Source of the DNA: Promicromonospora sp042731755
Lineage (GTDB): Bacteria > Actinomycetota > Actinomycetes > Actinomycetales > Cellulomonadaceae
Direction: 5' to 3'
Assembly (NCBI RefSeq): GCF_042731755.1
Contig: NZ_JBHWLR010000002.1
Span: 62,001 to 126,000, forward strand
DNA length: 64,000 nucleotides
The position numbers were made by a program, and so were the translations under genes. The notes below the pieces were generated by a model. That model saw nothing but the letters and a program-made list of their open reading frames with translations. It was not told where the DNA came from and made no database searches. Below, in pieces: positions 49,403 through 59,174 of the stretch (its first letter is position 1; the number at the start of each line of letters is the position of its first letter).

Positions 49403-50703
49403 ACCGCACCCGAGCTGCCCTCACCGCGAGCCTGGCCGCCACCGGCCTCCTCGCCCTCACCGCGTGTTCCGGCGGCGGGTCCGCCGGGGACGGGACCGTC
49501 CGCCTGCAGATGGTCGAGAGCCTGACCAACCCGGCCCGCACGGCGCTGATCCGCGAGCTGCTGGACGAGTTCGAGGCCGAGAACCCCGGGGTCACCGTCG
49601 ACCTGGTGTCGCCGCCCACCGACCAGGCCGACCAGAAGCTGCAGCAGATGCTGCAGTCGGGCAGGGGCGTCGACGTCCTGGAGGTGCGCGACAGCACCGT
49701 CGGCGCCTTCAGCAACAACGGCTGGCTCCACGACCTGTCCGACGACGCCACGGCGTGGGCGGGCTGGGACGACCTGACCGACAACGCGCAGGCCGTCACC
49801 GCGGAGGACGGCGCCCGCTACTACGTGCCGTACGGCTTCTACGGGCTGTCGCTGTTCTACCGCACCGACCTCGTCGAGGACGCGGGCTTCGACGGGCCGC
49901 CGGCGTCGTGGGAGGAGCTGTTGGAGCAGGCCTCGGCGATCCAGGACCCGGGCAAGAACACCTACGGCTACGCGTTCCGCGGCGGCCAGAACGGGTTCAG
50001 CAACGTGGTGGCCGCCGTCGAGGCGTACACGATCGACGACCTCGACGTGGAGAACGCCTACCTGCTCGCGGACGGGTCCACGATCTTCTCCGCGCCCGAG
50101 GCGCAGGACGCCGTCGACACCTACTTCTCCCTGTTCGAGGAGGCTGCGCCGCCGTCGGCCGTCTCGTGGGGCTACCCCGAGATGGTGGAGGGCTTCACCA
50201 ACGGGTCCACGGCGTTCCTGCTGCAGGACCCGGAGGTCATCGCCACCGTGTCGCAGTCGACGACGGTCACGCAGGACCAGTGGTCGACGGCCCCGCTGCT
50301 GACCGGCCCCACGGGCAAGGCGGCGCAGCCCCTCGCGACGGCGGGCTGGGGCGTGGCCGAGGCGAGCGAGCACCAGGACGAGGCGACCGACCTCGTCGAG
50401 TTCCTCTCGGGGGCGGAGCCCGCGACCCGGTTCGCCCAGGAGAACAGCCTCGTGCCGATCATCGACGGCGCGGGGGAGGACCCGTTCTACGCCGAGGGGC
50501 CGTGGGCGAGCTACGTCGCCATGACCGAGGACCCCGAGACGTACGTCAACGTGGTGCAGCCGCGCGGCGTGAGCTGGTGGACCGAGTGGGAGCAGAAGGC
50601 GGACCAGGACGTCCAGGCGGTGCTGCTCGGCAGCATGACGACGAGCGAGCTGCTCGACGAGTGGGACACGTTCTGGACCGAGAAGTACGCCGCGGAGCAG
50701 TGA
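49399..50703 (+). CDS. ABC transporter substrate-binding lipoprotein (CUT1 type)
   Basis: ATG 49399 overlaps the PLP enzyme stop (ATGA) and has AAGGAGAGG upstream; 434 residues. The lipobox is LALTAC. Sequence features are LLDEFEAENPGVTVDLVSPP, YYVPYGFYGLSLFYRTDLV and AFLLQDPEVIATV. It would capture a sugar or sugar derivative and deliver it to the two permeases next to it. The coupling to a PLP enzyme suggests an amino-containing substrate, which is inference. Confidence 0.95.
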   Translation: MNRTRAALTASLAATGLLALTACSGGGSAGDGTVRLQMVESLTNPARTALIRELLDEFEAENPGVTVDLVSPPTDQADQKLQQMLQSGRGVDVLEVRDSTVGAFSNNGWLHDLSDDATAWAGWDDLTDNAQAVTAEDGARYYVPYGFYGLSLFYRTDLVEDAGFDGPPASWEELLEQASAIQDPGKNTYGYAFRGGQNGFSNVVAAVEAYTIDDLDVENAYLLADGSTIFSAPEAQDAVDTYFSLFEEAAPPSAVSWGYPEMVEGFTNGSTAFLLQDPEVIATVSQSTTVTQDQWSTAPLLTGPTGKAAQPLATAGWGVAEASEHQDEATDLVEFLSGAEPATRFAQENSLVPIIDGAGEDPFYAEGPWASYVAMTEDPETYVNVVQPRGVSWWTEWEQKADQDVQAVLLGSMTTSELLDEWDTFWTEKYAAEQ

Positions 50704-50704
50704 C

Positions 50705-51646
50705 GTGACAGCCACCGCCGTCCGGCCCGCGCGGGCGCAGGCCCCGCGCGGGCCGGTGCGCCGAAAGACCTTCGGACGCCGGCAGGCGCTGACGATCCTC
50801 GGGTTCTTCGCCCCCGCCATCGTCTTCGTCTGCTGGTTCACCTACTGGCCGATGCTGCAGGGCGCCCAGATGGCGTTCCGCGACTGGAACCTGTGGGACC
50901 TCACCTCGACGCCGTGGGTGGGCCTGGGCAACTTCGCCACGATCCTCGCCGACCCGGTCTTCCCGATCGTCGCGGGCAACACGCTCGTGTGGGTGGTCGG
51001 CTCGATCGTGCCCCAGCTCGTCATCGGGTTCCTGGTCGCGCTGGCCCTGTGGCGCCGGTTCCGCTTCCGCGGGCTCTACCAGGCGCTGATCTTCTACCCG
51101 TGGGCGGTGTCCGGCTTCCTGGTCGGCATGCTGTTCCGCTGGATGTTCAACGCCGAGTTCGGCGTGGTGAACGACCTGCTGATGAAGGCGGGCGCCATCG
51201 ACGCGCCCCTGCCGTGGCTCGCCGACCCGAAGCTCGCCATGGTCGCCGTGATCGTCGCCAACGTCTGGTACGGCGTGACGTTCTTCGCGATCATGATCCT
51301 CGCGGCCCTCCAGTCGGTGCCCGACGAGGTGCTGGAGGCCGCGGCCATCGACGGGGCGGGCACGGTGCGCCGGCTCTTCTCGATCGTCGTCCCCTACATC
51401 TGGACGACGCTGGCGCTGACCGTGCTGCTGCGGGCGATCTGGACGTTCAACTCGCCCGAGATCATCTACGCGATGACCGCCGGCGGGCCCGCGGGCCGCA
51501 CGCACATCGTCACCACCTGGATGATCGAGTACACCCAGCAGGGCAGCTACGGCCTGGCGAGCGCGATCGGGCTGGCCGTCATGGTCGTCCTGTTCGTGTT
51601 CTGCGCCTTCTACCTGACGGCGATGCGGCGGGTGAACCAGCGATGA
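50705..51646 (+). CDS. Sugar ABC transporter permease (MalF type)
   Basis: The protein has 313 residues from GTG 50705, one base after the binding protein stop. A basic N-terminus precedes helix 1 (LTILGFFAPAIVFVCWFTYWP). The EAA loop reads LEAAAIDGAGTVRRLFSIVVP. Six helices are predicted. Its stop overlaps the next permease start. Confidence 0.95.
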   Translation: MTATAVRPARAQAPRGPVRRKTFGRRQALTILGFFAPAIVFVCWFTYWPMLQGAQMAFRDWNLWDLTSTPWVGLGNFATILADPVFPIVAGNTLVWVVGSIVPQLVIGFLVALALWRRFRFRGLYQALIFYPWAVSGFLVGMLFRWMFNAEFGVVNDLLMKAGAIDAPLPWLADPKLAMVAVIVANVWYGVTFFAIMILAALQSVPDEVLEAAAIDGAGTVRRLFSIVVPYIWTTLALTVLLRAIWTFNSPEIIYAMTAGGPAGRTHIVTTWMIEYTQQGSYGLASAIGLAVMVVLFVFCAFYLTAMRRVNQR

Positions 51647-52494
51647 CGGCCCTTCGAACCGCCACCGCCCGGGTGACCACGGGCGGCGTCGTCCGCGTCA
51701 CCGGGCTCACGCTGTGGCTGGTCATCACGCTCTTCCCGCTCTACTGGGTGGTCGTGACGTCGTTCAAGTCGCCCGGGTCGATCAACCGGTGGCCGCTGGA
51801 GTACTGGCCGTCGGAGCCCTCGACCGCCAACTACACCGACCTGTTCGCCACGTCGGCCTTCGGCACGTTCCTCGGCAACTCGCTGGTGGTCGCGCTCGTG
51901 GCCGGCGCCACGGCGACCCTCATCGCCCTGCTCAGCGCCTACGTGCTGGCCCGGTTCGAGTTCCGGGGCAAGGGCGCGGTGCTCGGGGCCTTCCTGCTCA
52001 CGCAGATGATCCCGGCGTTCATCGCGCTCGGGCCCCTGTACGCGATGCTCGCCGACCTGGGCCTGGTGGACACCAAACCGGGCCTCGGCCTGGTCTACGT
52101 GGCCATGTGCATCCCGTTCTCCACCGTGATGCTGCGCGGGTTCTTCGAGAACATGCCGGACGCGCTGGAGGAGGCCGCGATGATCGACGGCTGCTCGCGG
52201 CTCGGCGCGCTGTTCCGCGTGCTCGTGCCCGTCATGGCGCCCGGGATCGCCGCGGCGTTCATCTTCAACTTCGTGAACTGCTGGAACGAGCTGTTCCTGT
52301 CCGTGGTGCTGATGAACTCCGACGCCAACAAGACCGTCCCGGCCGCGCTCAACGGCTTCATCTCCACGTTCAACATCGCGTGGGGGCCCATGTCGGCCGC
52401 CGCGGTGCTCACCGTGCTGCCCACCATGGTGCTGTTCGCCCTGGCGAGCCGCTGGATCGTCGAGGGCCTGACGGCAGGTTCGGTGAAGGAATGA
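51643..52494 (+). CDS. Sugar ABC transporter permease (MalG type)
   Basis: Beginning at ATG 51643 inside the previous stop (ATGA), this protein has 283 residues. Helices start at LTLWLVITLFPLYWVVVTSF, and the EAA loop reads LEEAAMIDGCSRLGALFRVL. The family ending WIVEGLTAGSVKE is present. It is the last gene of the operon; no ATPase gene follows, so a shared ATPase elsewhere is expected. Confidence 0.95.
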   Translation: MTALRTATARVTTGGVVRVTGLTLWLVITLFPLYWVVVTSFKSPGSINRWPLEYWPSEPSTANYTDLFATSAFGTFLGNSLVVALVAGATATLIALLSAYVLARFEFRGKGAVLGAFLLTQMIPAFIALGPLYAMLADLGLVDTKPGLGLVYVAMCIPFSTVMLRGFFENMPDALEEAAMIDGCSRLGALFRVLVPVMAPGIAAAFIFNFVNCWNELFLSVVLMNSDANKTVPAALNGFISTFNIAWGPMSAAAVLTVLPTMVLFALASRWIVEGLTAGSVKE

Positions 52495-52517
52495 CGGACC
52501 ACATCTTGCTGAGCTGA

Positions 52518-52578
52518 GTTCAGCAGGCGACAGGCGACCGTGACCGGCGGGGTGACGGTCGTCTGCCGCCTGCTGAAC
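52518..52578. terminator. Long hairpin ending the PLP/ABC operon
   Basis: 52518-52541 pairs with 52555-52578 over 24 positions with one A-C mismatch and one G-U pair; the loop has 13 bases. It lies 23 bases after the permease stop and 19 bases beyond the convergent ATPase gene, so it can stop both transcripts. It is the strongest hairpin in the window. Confidence 0.85.
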
Positions 52579-52596
52579 GGACGTCCAGGTCAGCGG

Positions 52597-53283
52597 TCAC
52601 ACCGGCTGGGGCGCCTCGACCCGGGCGTCGAGCATCCGGACGGTGGCGTCGACCGACCCGAGCGTCGCGGCGTCGTGGGAGACCAGCAGCGTCGCCGCCC
52701 CGGTCTCGCGCGCCAGACCCGTGATCAGCTCGACCACCTGGGTGCCGCGCTCGTGGTCGAGGGCCGACGTCGGCTCGTCGACGAGGAGCACCTGCGGTTG
52801 GCCGACGAGCGCCCGCGCGATCGCGACCCGCTGCCGCTGCCCGCCCGACAGCCGCGCGGGCCGCCGGTCGTGCAGGCCGGCGAGCCCGACGGCGTCGAGC
52901 AGCTCCATCGCGCGCCCGCGCACGCTCGCCGGCCGGGCGCCGCGGAGGTGCGCGTGCAGCTCGAGCTGTTCGAGGGCGGTCAGCGAACCCAGCAGGTTGG
53001 GCGACTGGAAGACCATGCCGATCCGGTCGAGCCGCACGCGGGTCGCGTCCGCCACGGTCGTGTCGGGGCGGAAGACCGTCTCGGCTCCGATCGAGACGGT
53101 GCCGCGGCTGGGCGGGGTCAGCCCGGCGGCCACCGCCAGCAGGCTGGACTTCCCGGCCCCGGACGGGCCGAGCAGGGCGGTCGTGGTTCCGGCGGGGATG
53201 GTGAGGTCGACGTCGTCCACCGCGGTGAGCGTGGTCTCGCCGTCGGGGTAGACGAGGGTGATGCGGTCCAGGCGCAGGTCCAT
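52597..53283 (-). CDS. ABC transporter ATP-binding protein (MacB/LolD type)
   Basis: The protein has 228 residues from ATG 53283. Walker A is GPSGAGKSS, the Q-loop VFQSPNLLG, the signature RLSGGQRQRVAIARAL and Walker B VLLVDEPTSALD followed by the H-loop VSHD. It pairs with the FtsX-type permease gene 46 bases upstream in the same direction. Such pairs export or expel peptides or drugs from the membrane. The adjacent NarL-type two-component system suggests control by envelope stress. Confidence 0.95.
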   Translation of the reverse strand: MDLRLDRITLVYPDGETTLTAVDDVDLTIPAGTTTALLGPSGAGKSSLLAVAAGLTPPSRGTVSIGAETVFRPDTTVADATRVRLDRIGMVFQSPNLLGSLTALEQLELHAHLRGARPASVRGRAMELLDAVGLAGLHDRRPARLSGGQRQRVAIARALVGQPQVLLVDEPTSALDHERGTQVVELITGLARETGAATLLVSHDAATLGSVDATVRMLDARVEAPQPV

Positions 53284-53329
53284 GGGGTCTCTCCTTCGGG
53301 GGTGTGTGGTTCGAGGGTGTCGAGCCCGG

Positions 53330-54460
<1,131 letters not shown>

Positions 54461-54483
54461 GAGATTCCTCCACAACGGTTGCC

Positions 54484-54495
54484 GGTACGGGTACC
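54484..54495. promoter_or_regulatory. Palindrome GGTAC-GG-GTACC
   Basis: This perfect 12-base palindrome is 24 bases upstream of the exporter permease start, in the gap divergent from the two-component system. It is a candidate site for the NarL-type regulator. Confidence 0.4.
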
Positions 54496-54618
54496 AGCCT
54501 CCGCGCCGGGCGGACGGCGGTCATCGGCGGCGTGAGTGATCGTGGGGCGCCGAACGGTGGACCGGCGGTTCAACCTTTCGGACGATGCGCGGGACCGCCT
54601 GCTGGCTATCGTGGACGG

Positions 54619-55911
54619 GTGACCCGCCCTTCCCCGTCCGCGGCGACGTCGTCCGCGGCGACGCGTGGCCTCGTCGTCGGGCTCGACCTCCTGCTGGTGG
54701 TCCTGGTGGTCGTCGCGGTGGTGCAGGCACCGGCCGGAGCCGGGTGGCCCGCGGCGCTCGCGGGCGGGGTGCTCCTCGCCGGCTACGTCGCGGGACGCGC
54801 CGCGGTGCGGGTGCACGAGCGGTCCGTGGACACGCCCCGGGGCACCTGGTGGCCGGACCTGACGTGGATCGTCGGCCTGACCGTCGTCTGGGTCGTGCTG
54901 CTCTGGCTGTCACCGGCGGGGCTGTGGGTCGCGTTCCCGCTGATGATCCTGCAGATGCACGTGCTCGGGCCCCGGCGGGGCGTCGTCGCCGTCGTCCTGA
55001 CGGCGGTCGTGACCGTCGCCGACGGCCTGCTGACCCGGTCCGGCCCCGGGGAGCCGTGGACCGGGTACGTCCTGGGGCCGCTGCTCGGGGCGGCCGTCGC
55101 CGTGGGCGTGGTGCTCGGCATCGAGGCGTTCGTCCGCGAGGCGCAGAACCGGCAGCGCACCGTCGACGAGCTGACCCGGGCCCGCCGGCACCTCGCCCAG
55201 GCGGATCGGGAGCGGGCGGTCACGGACGAGCGCGCGCGGCTGGCCCGGGACATCCACGACACCCTCGCGCAGTCGCTGTCGGCGATCGAGCTCCTGCTGC
55301 GCGCGGCGGAGGACGGCGTGGGCTCCGACGACGCGCGGGCGCGGGAGCTCGTGGGCCAGGCGCGGTCCGCCGCGCGCGACGGCCTGGCCGAGGCCCGGCG
55401 CGTGGTGCAGGACCTGACCCCCGCCGACCTCGACCGCACCACCCTGCTGGGGGCGCTGCGCCGCGTCGCCGAGCGCACGGCGGGCGGCCGCGACGGCACC
55501 CGGTCGCGCCCCCTGGCGGTCACGGTGCACGCCGGCGGCAGGCCGCGACCGCTGCCCGTGCCGCTGGAGACCGCGCTGCTGCGCATCGCCCAGTCCGCGC
55601 TCGCCAACGTCGACGAGCACGCCGACGCGTCCCGCGCGGAGGTGACGCTGACCTACGCGCCCGGGAGCGTCACCCTGCGCGTCGCGGACGACGGCGTGGG
55701 CCTCGGCCCGGCGGCCACGGCCGGGGTTCCGGCGACGGGGACGGCGGCGGCGACCGCGTCCGGCGGGCCGGGCGCACGCGGCTTCGGCCTGCCCGCCATG
55801 CGCTCGCGGGTGCGGGAGCTCGGCGGCGAGCTCGCGCTGGAGGGTCCCGCGGGCGCCGGGACCGTCCTCACGGTCACGCTGCCGGTCCGGCCGGAGGAGG
55901 AGGCCCGATGA
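54619..55911 (+). CDS. Sensor histidine kinase (HisKA_3, NarL partner)
   Basis: GTG 54619 gives 430 residues; the frame is open upstream but enters the promoter gap. Four to six membrane helices occupy about 15-165, with no large extracellular loop, suggesting an intramembrane sensor. The HisKA_3 box ERARLARDIHDTLAQSLSAIE has the phospho-acceptor His, followed by the ATPase parts LRIAQSALANVDEHADASRA and VADDGVGLGP. An Ala/Thr/Gly-rich loop sits just before GFGLPAMRSR. Its stop overlaps the regulator start (ATGA). Confidence 0.94.
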   Translation: MTRPSPSAATSSAATRGLVVGLDLLLVVLVVVAVVQAPAGAGWPAALAGGVLLAGYVAGRAAVRVHERSVDTPRGTWWPDLTWIVGLTVVWVVLLWLSPAGLWVAFPLMILQMHVLGPRRGVVAVVLTAVVTVADGLLTRSGPGEPWTGYVLGPLLGAAVAVGVVLGIEAFVREAQNRQRTVDELTRARRHLAQADRERAVTDERARLARDIHDTLAQSLSAIELLLRAAEDGVGSDDARARELVGQARSAARDGLAEARRVVQDLTPADLDRTTLLGALRRVAERTAGGRDGTRSRPLAVTVHAGGRPRPLPVPLETALLRIAQSALANVDEHADASRAEVTLTYAPGSVTLRVADDGVGLGPAATAGVPATGTAAATASGGPGARGFGLPAMRSRVRELGGELALEGPAGAGTVLTVTLPVRPEEEAR

Positions 55912-56528
55912 TCGACGTCGTCGTCGCCGACGACCACCCGGTGGTCCGGGCCGGGCTGCGTGCCGTGATCGACGGCCAGCCGGACATGCGCGTCGTCCAC
56001 GAGACGTCCACCGCCGAGGAGCTGCTGCGCTGGCTCGACGGCCCGGGCCGGGCCGACGTCGTCCTGCTCGACCTGCGCTTCGGCGACACCCGGATGGGCG
56101 GCGCGGAGGCCACCGGGAGCATCGTCCGGCGGCACGCCACACCCGTGCTCGTGGTCACGACCTACGGCACCGACGCCGACATCCTGGCCGCGGTGGAGGC
56201 GGGTGCCACCGGCTACCTGCTCAAGGACGCGCCGACCGAGGAGCTCGCCCGCGCGATCCGCTCCGCCGCCGCGGGCGAGGTCGCGCTCGGCGCGGGCGTC
56301 CAGCGGCGGCTGCTGGGGCGGGTGCGCGCCCCGGGCGAGACCCTCAGCGCGCGAGAGCTCGAGGTGCTGCGCCTGGTCGCGGCGGGCCGGTCCAACGACG
56401 CTGTCGCCCGCGAGCTGTTCGTCTCGGTCGCGACGGTGAAGTCGCACCTCGCGCACATCAACACCAAGCTCGGCACCCAGTCCCGCACCGAGGCGGCGGC
56501 CGCGGCGCGGGAGCGCGGGATGCTCTGA
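55908..56528 (+). CDS. NarL/LuxR-family response regulator
   Basis: The regulator has 206 residues from ATG 55908. Receiver residues are VVVADDHPVVRAGL, the phospho-acceptor Asp in VVLLDLRFGD, the Thr in VVTTYGTDAD and the Lys in GYLLKDAPTEELARAI. The LuxR-type HTH is LSARELEVLRLVAAGRSNDA, then VARELFVSVATVKSHLAHI. It forms a two-component pair with the overlapping kinase and probably controls the divergent ABC exporter. Confidence 0.95.
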   Translation: MIDVVVADDHPVVRAGLRAVIDGQPDMRVVHETSTAEELLRWLDGPGRADVVLLDLRFGDTRMGGAEATGSIVRRHATPVLVVTTYGTDADILAAVEAGATGYLLKDAPTEELARAIRSAAAGEVALGAGVQRRLLGRVRAPGETLSARELEVLRLVAAGRSNDAVARELFVSVATVKSHLAHINTKLGTQSRTEAAAAARERGML

Positions 56529-56559
56529 CCGGCGCCCGCCGGACCCGGGTCGTGCCGGT

Positions 56560-56588
56560 TTGACACACGAGGTCACGGCCCATCTACT
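56560..56588 (+). promoter_or_regulatory. Sigma-A-type promoter before the CNNM/CorC gene
   Basis: TTGACA (56560-56565) and TCTACT (56583-56588) are separated by 17 bases, 70 bases before the start codon. The -35 is perfect and the -10 matches at 4 of 6 positions. Confidence 0.55.
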
Positions 56589-56657
56589 CGACGCCATGGA
56601 CGACGCTCACAGTCTCTGCGCCCGTCACCCGCGCCGGACCGGGGAGGTGGGCGGCTG

Positions 56658-57926
56658 ATGGACCAGGACACGTGGGTCAATGTCGCGCTGGTCCTGGTGT
56701 TCATCCTGGTCGGCGGCGTCTTCGCCGGCACGGAGCTCGCCCTGGTCTCGCTGCGGGAGAGCCAGATCAGCCGGCTGGAGGCCCGGGGCGGGCGCGGTGC
56801 CCGGGTCGCGGCGGTGGCCCGGGACCCCAACCGGTTCCTCGCGGCGGTGCAGATCGGCGTGACCGTGGCCGGGTTCTTCTCCGCCGCCTACGGCGCCTCG
56901 ACGCTCGCGCCGGACTTCGCGCCCGTGCTGGAGGGCCTCGGGCTGCCGGCGGACGTCGCCGCGACCGCCTCGCTGATCGTGCTGACGCTCGTGATCGCCT
57001 ACCTCTCGCTGGTGCTGGGCGAGCTGGTCCCCAAGCGGTTCGCGCTCCAGCGCTCCCAGGGTGTCGCCCTGGTGGTCGGCCCGCCACTGGACGTGTTCGC
57101 GAACCTGATGCGCCCGGTGGTCTGGCTGCTGTCGGTCTCCACCAACGCGGTGGTGCGGCTGCTCGGCGGCGACCCGCGGGCCACGTCCGAGGGCATGACC
57201 GAGGAGGAGCTGCGCGACGTCGTCGTGGCGCACGAGGGGCTGCCCGCCGAGGAGCGCCGCATCCTGAGCGACGTCTTCGACGCCGCGGAGCGGTCGATCA
57301 GCGAGGTGATGCGCCCGCGCGGGGAGGTGACCTTCGTGGACGGCGCCCTGACGGTGTCCGAGGTCCTGGAGATCGTGCGGGTCAGCCCGTACTCGCGCTA
57401 CCCGGTCACGGGCACCGACTTCGACGACGTGACCGGCCTGCTGCACGTGCGGGACCTGTTCGGGGCCCCGGGGACGACGCCGGTGCGCGAGCTGACGCGC
57501 AGCATGCTCTACCTGCCGGCCACCGCGCACCTCATCCCGGCGCTGTCGCAGATGCGGAGGGAGCGCCGCCACCTGGCGGTGGTGGTCGACGAGTACGGCG
57601 GCACCGACGGGATCGTCACGCTCGAGGACCTCGTGGAGGAGATGGTCGGCGACATCCGGGACGAGTACGACGCGCTGGAGGGCGCGTCGCAGCAGGCCGA
57701 GGGCACGTCCGTGGTCGACGCCGGGGTCACGATCGAGGAGTTCGCCGACCGGACCGGCGTGGAGCTCGCCGACGGTCCCTACGAGACCGTCGCGGGCTAC
57801 GTCGTCAGCCGGCTGGGCCGGATCGCCGAGGTGGGCGACCAGGTCCACGTCGCCGACGTCGACCTGGTCGTCACCGCGGTCCAGGGCCGGCGGCTGACCC
57901 GCCTGGAGGTGGTGCGCCGGGGCTGA
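56658..57926 (+). CDS. CNNM/CorC-type membrane protein (hemolysin family)
   Basis: ATG 56658 follows GGGGAGG; 422 residues. The N-terminal CNNM domain (about 1-190) has three to four helices with GTELALVSLRESQI and VLGELVPKRFALQRSQG. Two CBS domains (about 205-330) include EVMRPRGEVTFVDG and HLAVVVDEYGGTDGIVTLED. A CorC_HlyC domain ends the protein. The family is linked to magnesium or cobalt efflux; true hemolysis is doubtful. It stands alone with its own promoter. Confidence 0.95.
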   Translation: MDQDTWVNVALVLVFILVGGVFAGTELALVSLRESQISRLEARGGRGARVAAVARDPNRFLAAVQIGVTVAGFFSAAYGASTLAPDFAPVLEGLGLPADVAATASLIVLTLVIAYLSLVLGELVPKRFALQRSQGVALVVGPPLDVFANLMRPVVWLLSVSTNAVVRLLGGDPRATSEGMTEEELRDVVVAHEGLPAEERRILSDVFDAAERSISEVMRPRGEVTFVDGALTVSEVLEIVRVSPYSRYPVTGTDFDDVTGLLHVRDLFGAPGTTPVRELTRSMLYLPATAHLIPALSQMRRERRHLAVVVDEYGGTDGIVTLEDLVEEMVGDIRDEYDALEGASQQAEGTSVVDAGVTIEEFADRTGVELADGPYETVAGYVVSRLGRIAEVGDQVHVADVDLVVTAVQGRRLTRLEVVRRG

Positions 57927-57944
57927 GGCTTCCCGTCGGGCGCG

Positions 57945-58409
57945 TCAGCGCTCGACGAGGATGCCGTCCTCGTCGCTCCAGAGCCGGGCGCCCGGCCGGA
58001 ACGTGACGCCGCCGAAGGCGACCTCGACGTCCGCCTCGCCCGCGCCCGTCTTGGTGCTCTTGCGCGGGTTGGTGCCCAGGGCCTTGATCCCGAGCGGGAT
58101 CTCGGCCAGCGCCACGCGGTCGCGGACCGCGCCGTGGATGACCACGCCCGCCCAGCCGTTGTCGGCGGCGATCTGGGCGATCATGTCGCCCATCAGCGCG
58201 CGCTCGAGCGACCCGCCGCCGTCGACGACCAGGACGGCGCCGTCGCCCGGCGTCGAGACGATCGACTTCAGCAGCGCGTTGTCCTCGAAGCACCGCACGG
58301 TGCGCACGGGCCCCTCGAACCGAGCGACGCCGCCGTGGAGCTGGAACTGGACGGGCACGGACTGGACCGTCTCGCCGAGTTCGTCGTAGAGGTCGGCCGT
58401 TGCGGGCAT
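57945..58409 (-). CDS. rraA: RraA-family protein (RNase E regulator / HMG aldolase fold)
   Basis: I choose ATG 58409, as AAAGG lies 6 bases before it; another ATG two codons upstream is too close. The product has 154 residues, the typical length. Family residues are FEGPVRTVRCFEDNALLKS, VLVVDGGGSLERALMGDMI, GWAGVVIHGAVRDRVALAEI (Arg-Asp active-site pair) and GIKALGTNPRKS. Members either inhibit RNase E or are HMG/CHA aldolases. The small size fits rraA, but aldolase activity cannot be excluded. Confidence 0.92.
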   Translation of the reverse strand: MPATADLYDELGETVQSVPVQFQLHGGVARFEGPVRTVRCFEDNALLKSIVSTPGDGAVLVVDGGGSLERALMGDMIAQIAADNGWAGVVIHGAVRDRVALAEIPLGIKALGTNPRKSTKTGAGEADVEVAFGGVTFRPGARLWSDEDGILVER

Positions 58410-58453
58410 GGGCATCCTTTCGCCGGGAGCTCGTCGCCTGGAGCGTAGCGCCC

Positions 58454-58488
58454 TTGCCCCTTGCCCCTCGTCCCTCGGCCCTCGCACC
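58454..58488. repeat. Five degenerate 7-base repeats
   Basis: TTGCCCC occurs twice in tandem, followed by TCGTCCC, TCGGCCC and TCGCACC, in the gap between the rraA and tetR genes. No coding or hairpin role is seen. Confidence 0.6.
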
Positions 58489-58499
58489 CGGTGCGTTGG

Positions 58500-59096
58500 T
58501 CAGCCCGCGAAGCCCGCGCTCGCGCGGTCCACGGCCGCGCGGATGGCGGCGGCGCGGTCCTCGGGCCGCTCGGCTGCGACCGCCGCCGCCGTCGCGCCGC
58601 CCATGCAGGCGCCGAGGTGCGCCGCCAGCAGCGGCCACCCCGTGCGGTCCGGGAACCGGGCGCGCAGGGCGCCGACCAGGTCGGTCTGCGCCCGCTGGAG
58701 GCGCAGCACGAGCGACGCCGGCAGGCCGCGCGACGCGGTGACAAGCTCGGCCCGCAGGTCCGCGAGCTCGTCGGCGCCGGCGCCCGGATCGTCGAAGAGA
58801 TCGACGAACGCCGCCATCACCGCTCGGACGCCCTGCGCCGCGTCCGCGTCGGCGGGGAGGCCGTCGAGCGCCTGGACTGCCCGCCGGACGTGGCCCTCCA
58901 GGTAGTGGAAGAGCACGTCCTCCTTCGAGGGGAAGTGCAGGAAGAACGTGCGGCGTGCGACGCCGGCGCCGGCCGCGATGTCGTCGATCGACGTCCCGGC
59001 GACGCCTCGGTCGAGGAACAGCGCGGTGGCCGCGTCGACGATCGCGCGCCGCGTCTCGGCCCGCTTGCGCTCCCGGATCCCGGTCTCCTTGCTCAT
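58500..59096 (-). CDS. TetR-family transcriptional regulator
   Basis: The protein has 198 residues from ATG 59096. The HTH domain reads RRAIVDAATALFLDRGVAGT, SIDDIAAGAGVARRTFFLHF and SKEDVLF. It is divergent from the short-chain dehydrogenase gene; the 78-base gap contains two identical 12-base palindromic boxes that are likely operators. It probably represses both genes until a small ligand binds. Confidence 0.95.
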   Translation of the reverse strand: MSKETGIRERKRAETRRAIVDAATALFLDRGVAGTSIDDIAAGAGVARRTFFLHFPSKEDVLFHYLEGHVRRAVQALDGLPADADAAQGVRAVMAAFVDLFDDPGAGADELADLRAELVTASRGLPASLVLRLQRAQTDLVGALRARFPDRTGWPLLAAHLGACMGGATAAAVAAERPEDRAAAIRAAVDRASAGFAG

Positions 59097-59120
59097 GGGC
59101 CCAGCGTAGCGCGGAGCTGA

Positions 59121-59148
59121 TGCACTAGTGTAGAAATGCACTAGTGTA
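59121..59148. promoter_or_regulatory. Two identical TetR operator boxes TGCACTAGTGTA
   Basis: The boxes at 59121-59132 and 59137-59148 each contain the palindrome CACTAGTG and are 16 bases apart start to start. They lie between divergent tetR and dehydrogenase genes. Their spacing would let two dimers bind side by side. Confidence 0.7.
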
Positions 59149-59174
59149 TCAATGCGTCGATCAAGGAGGCGTCC

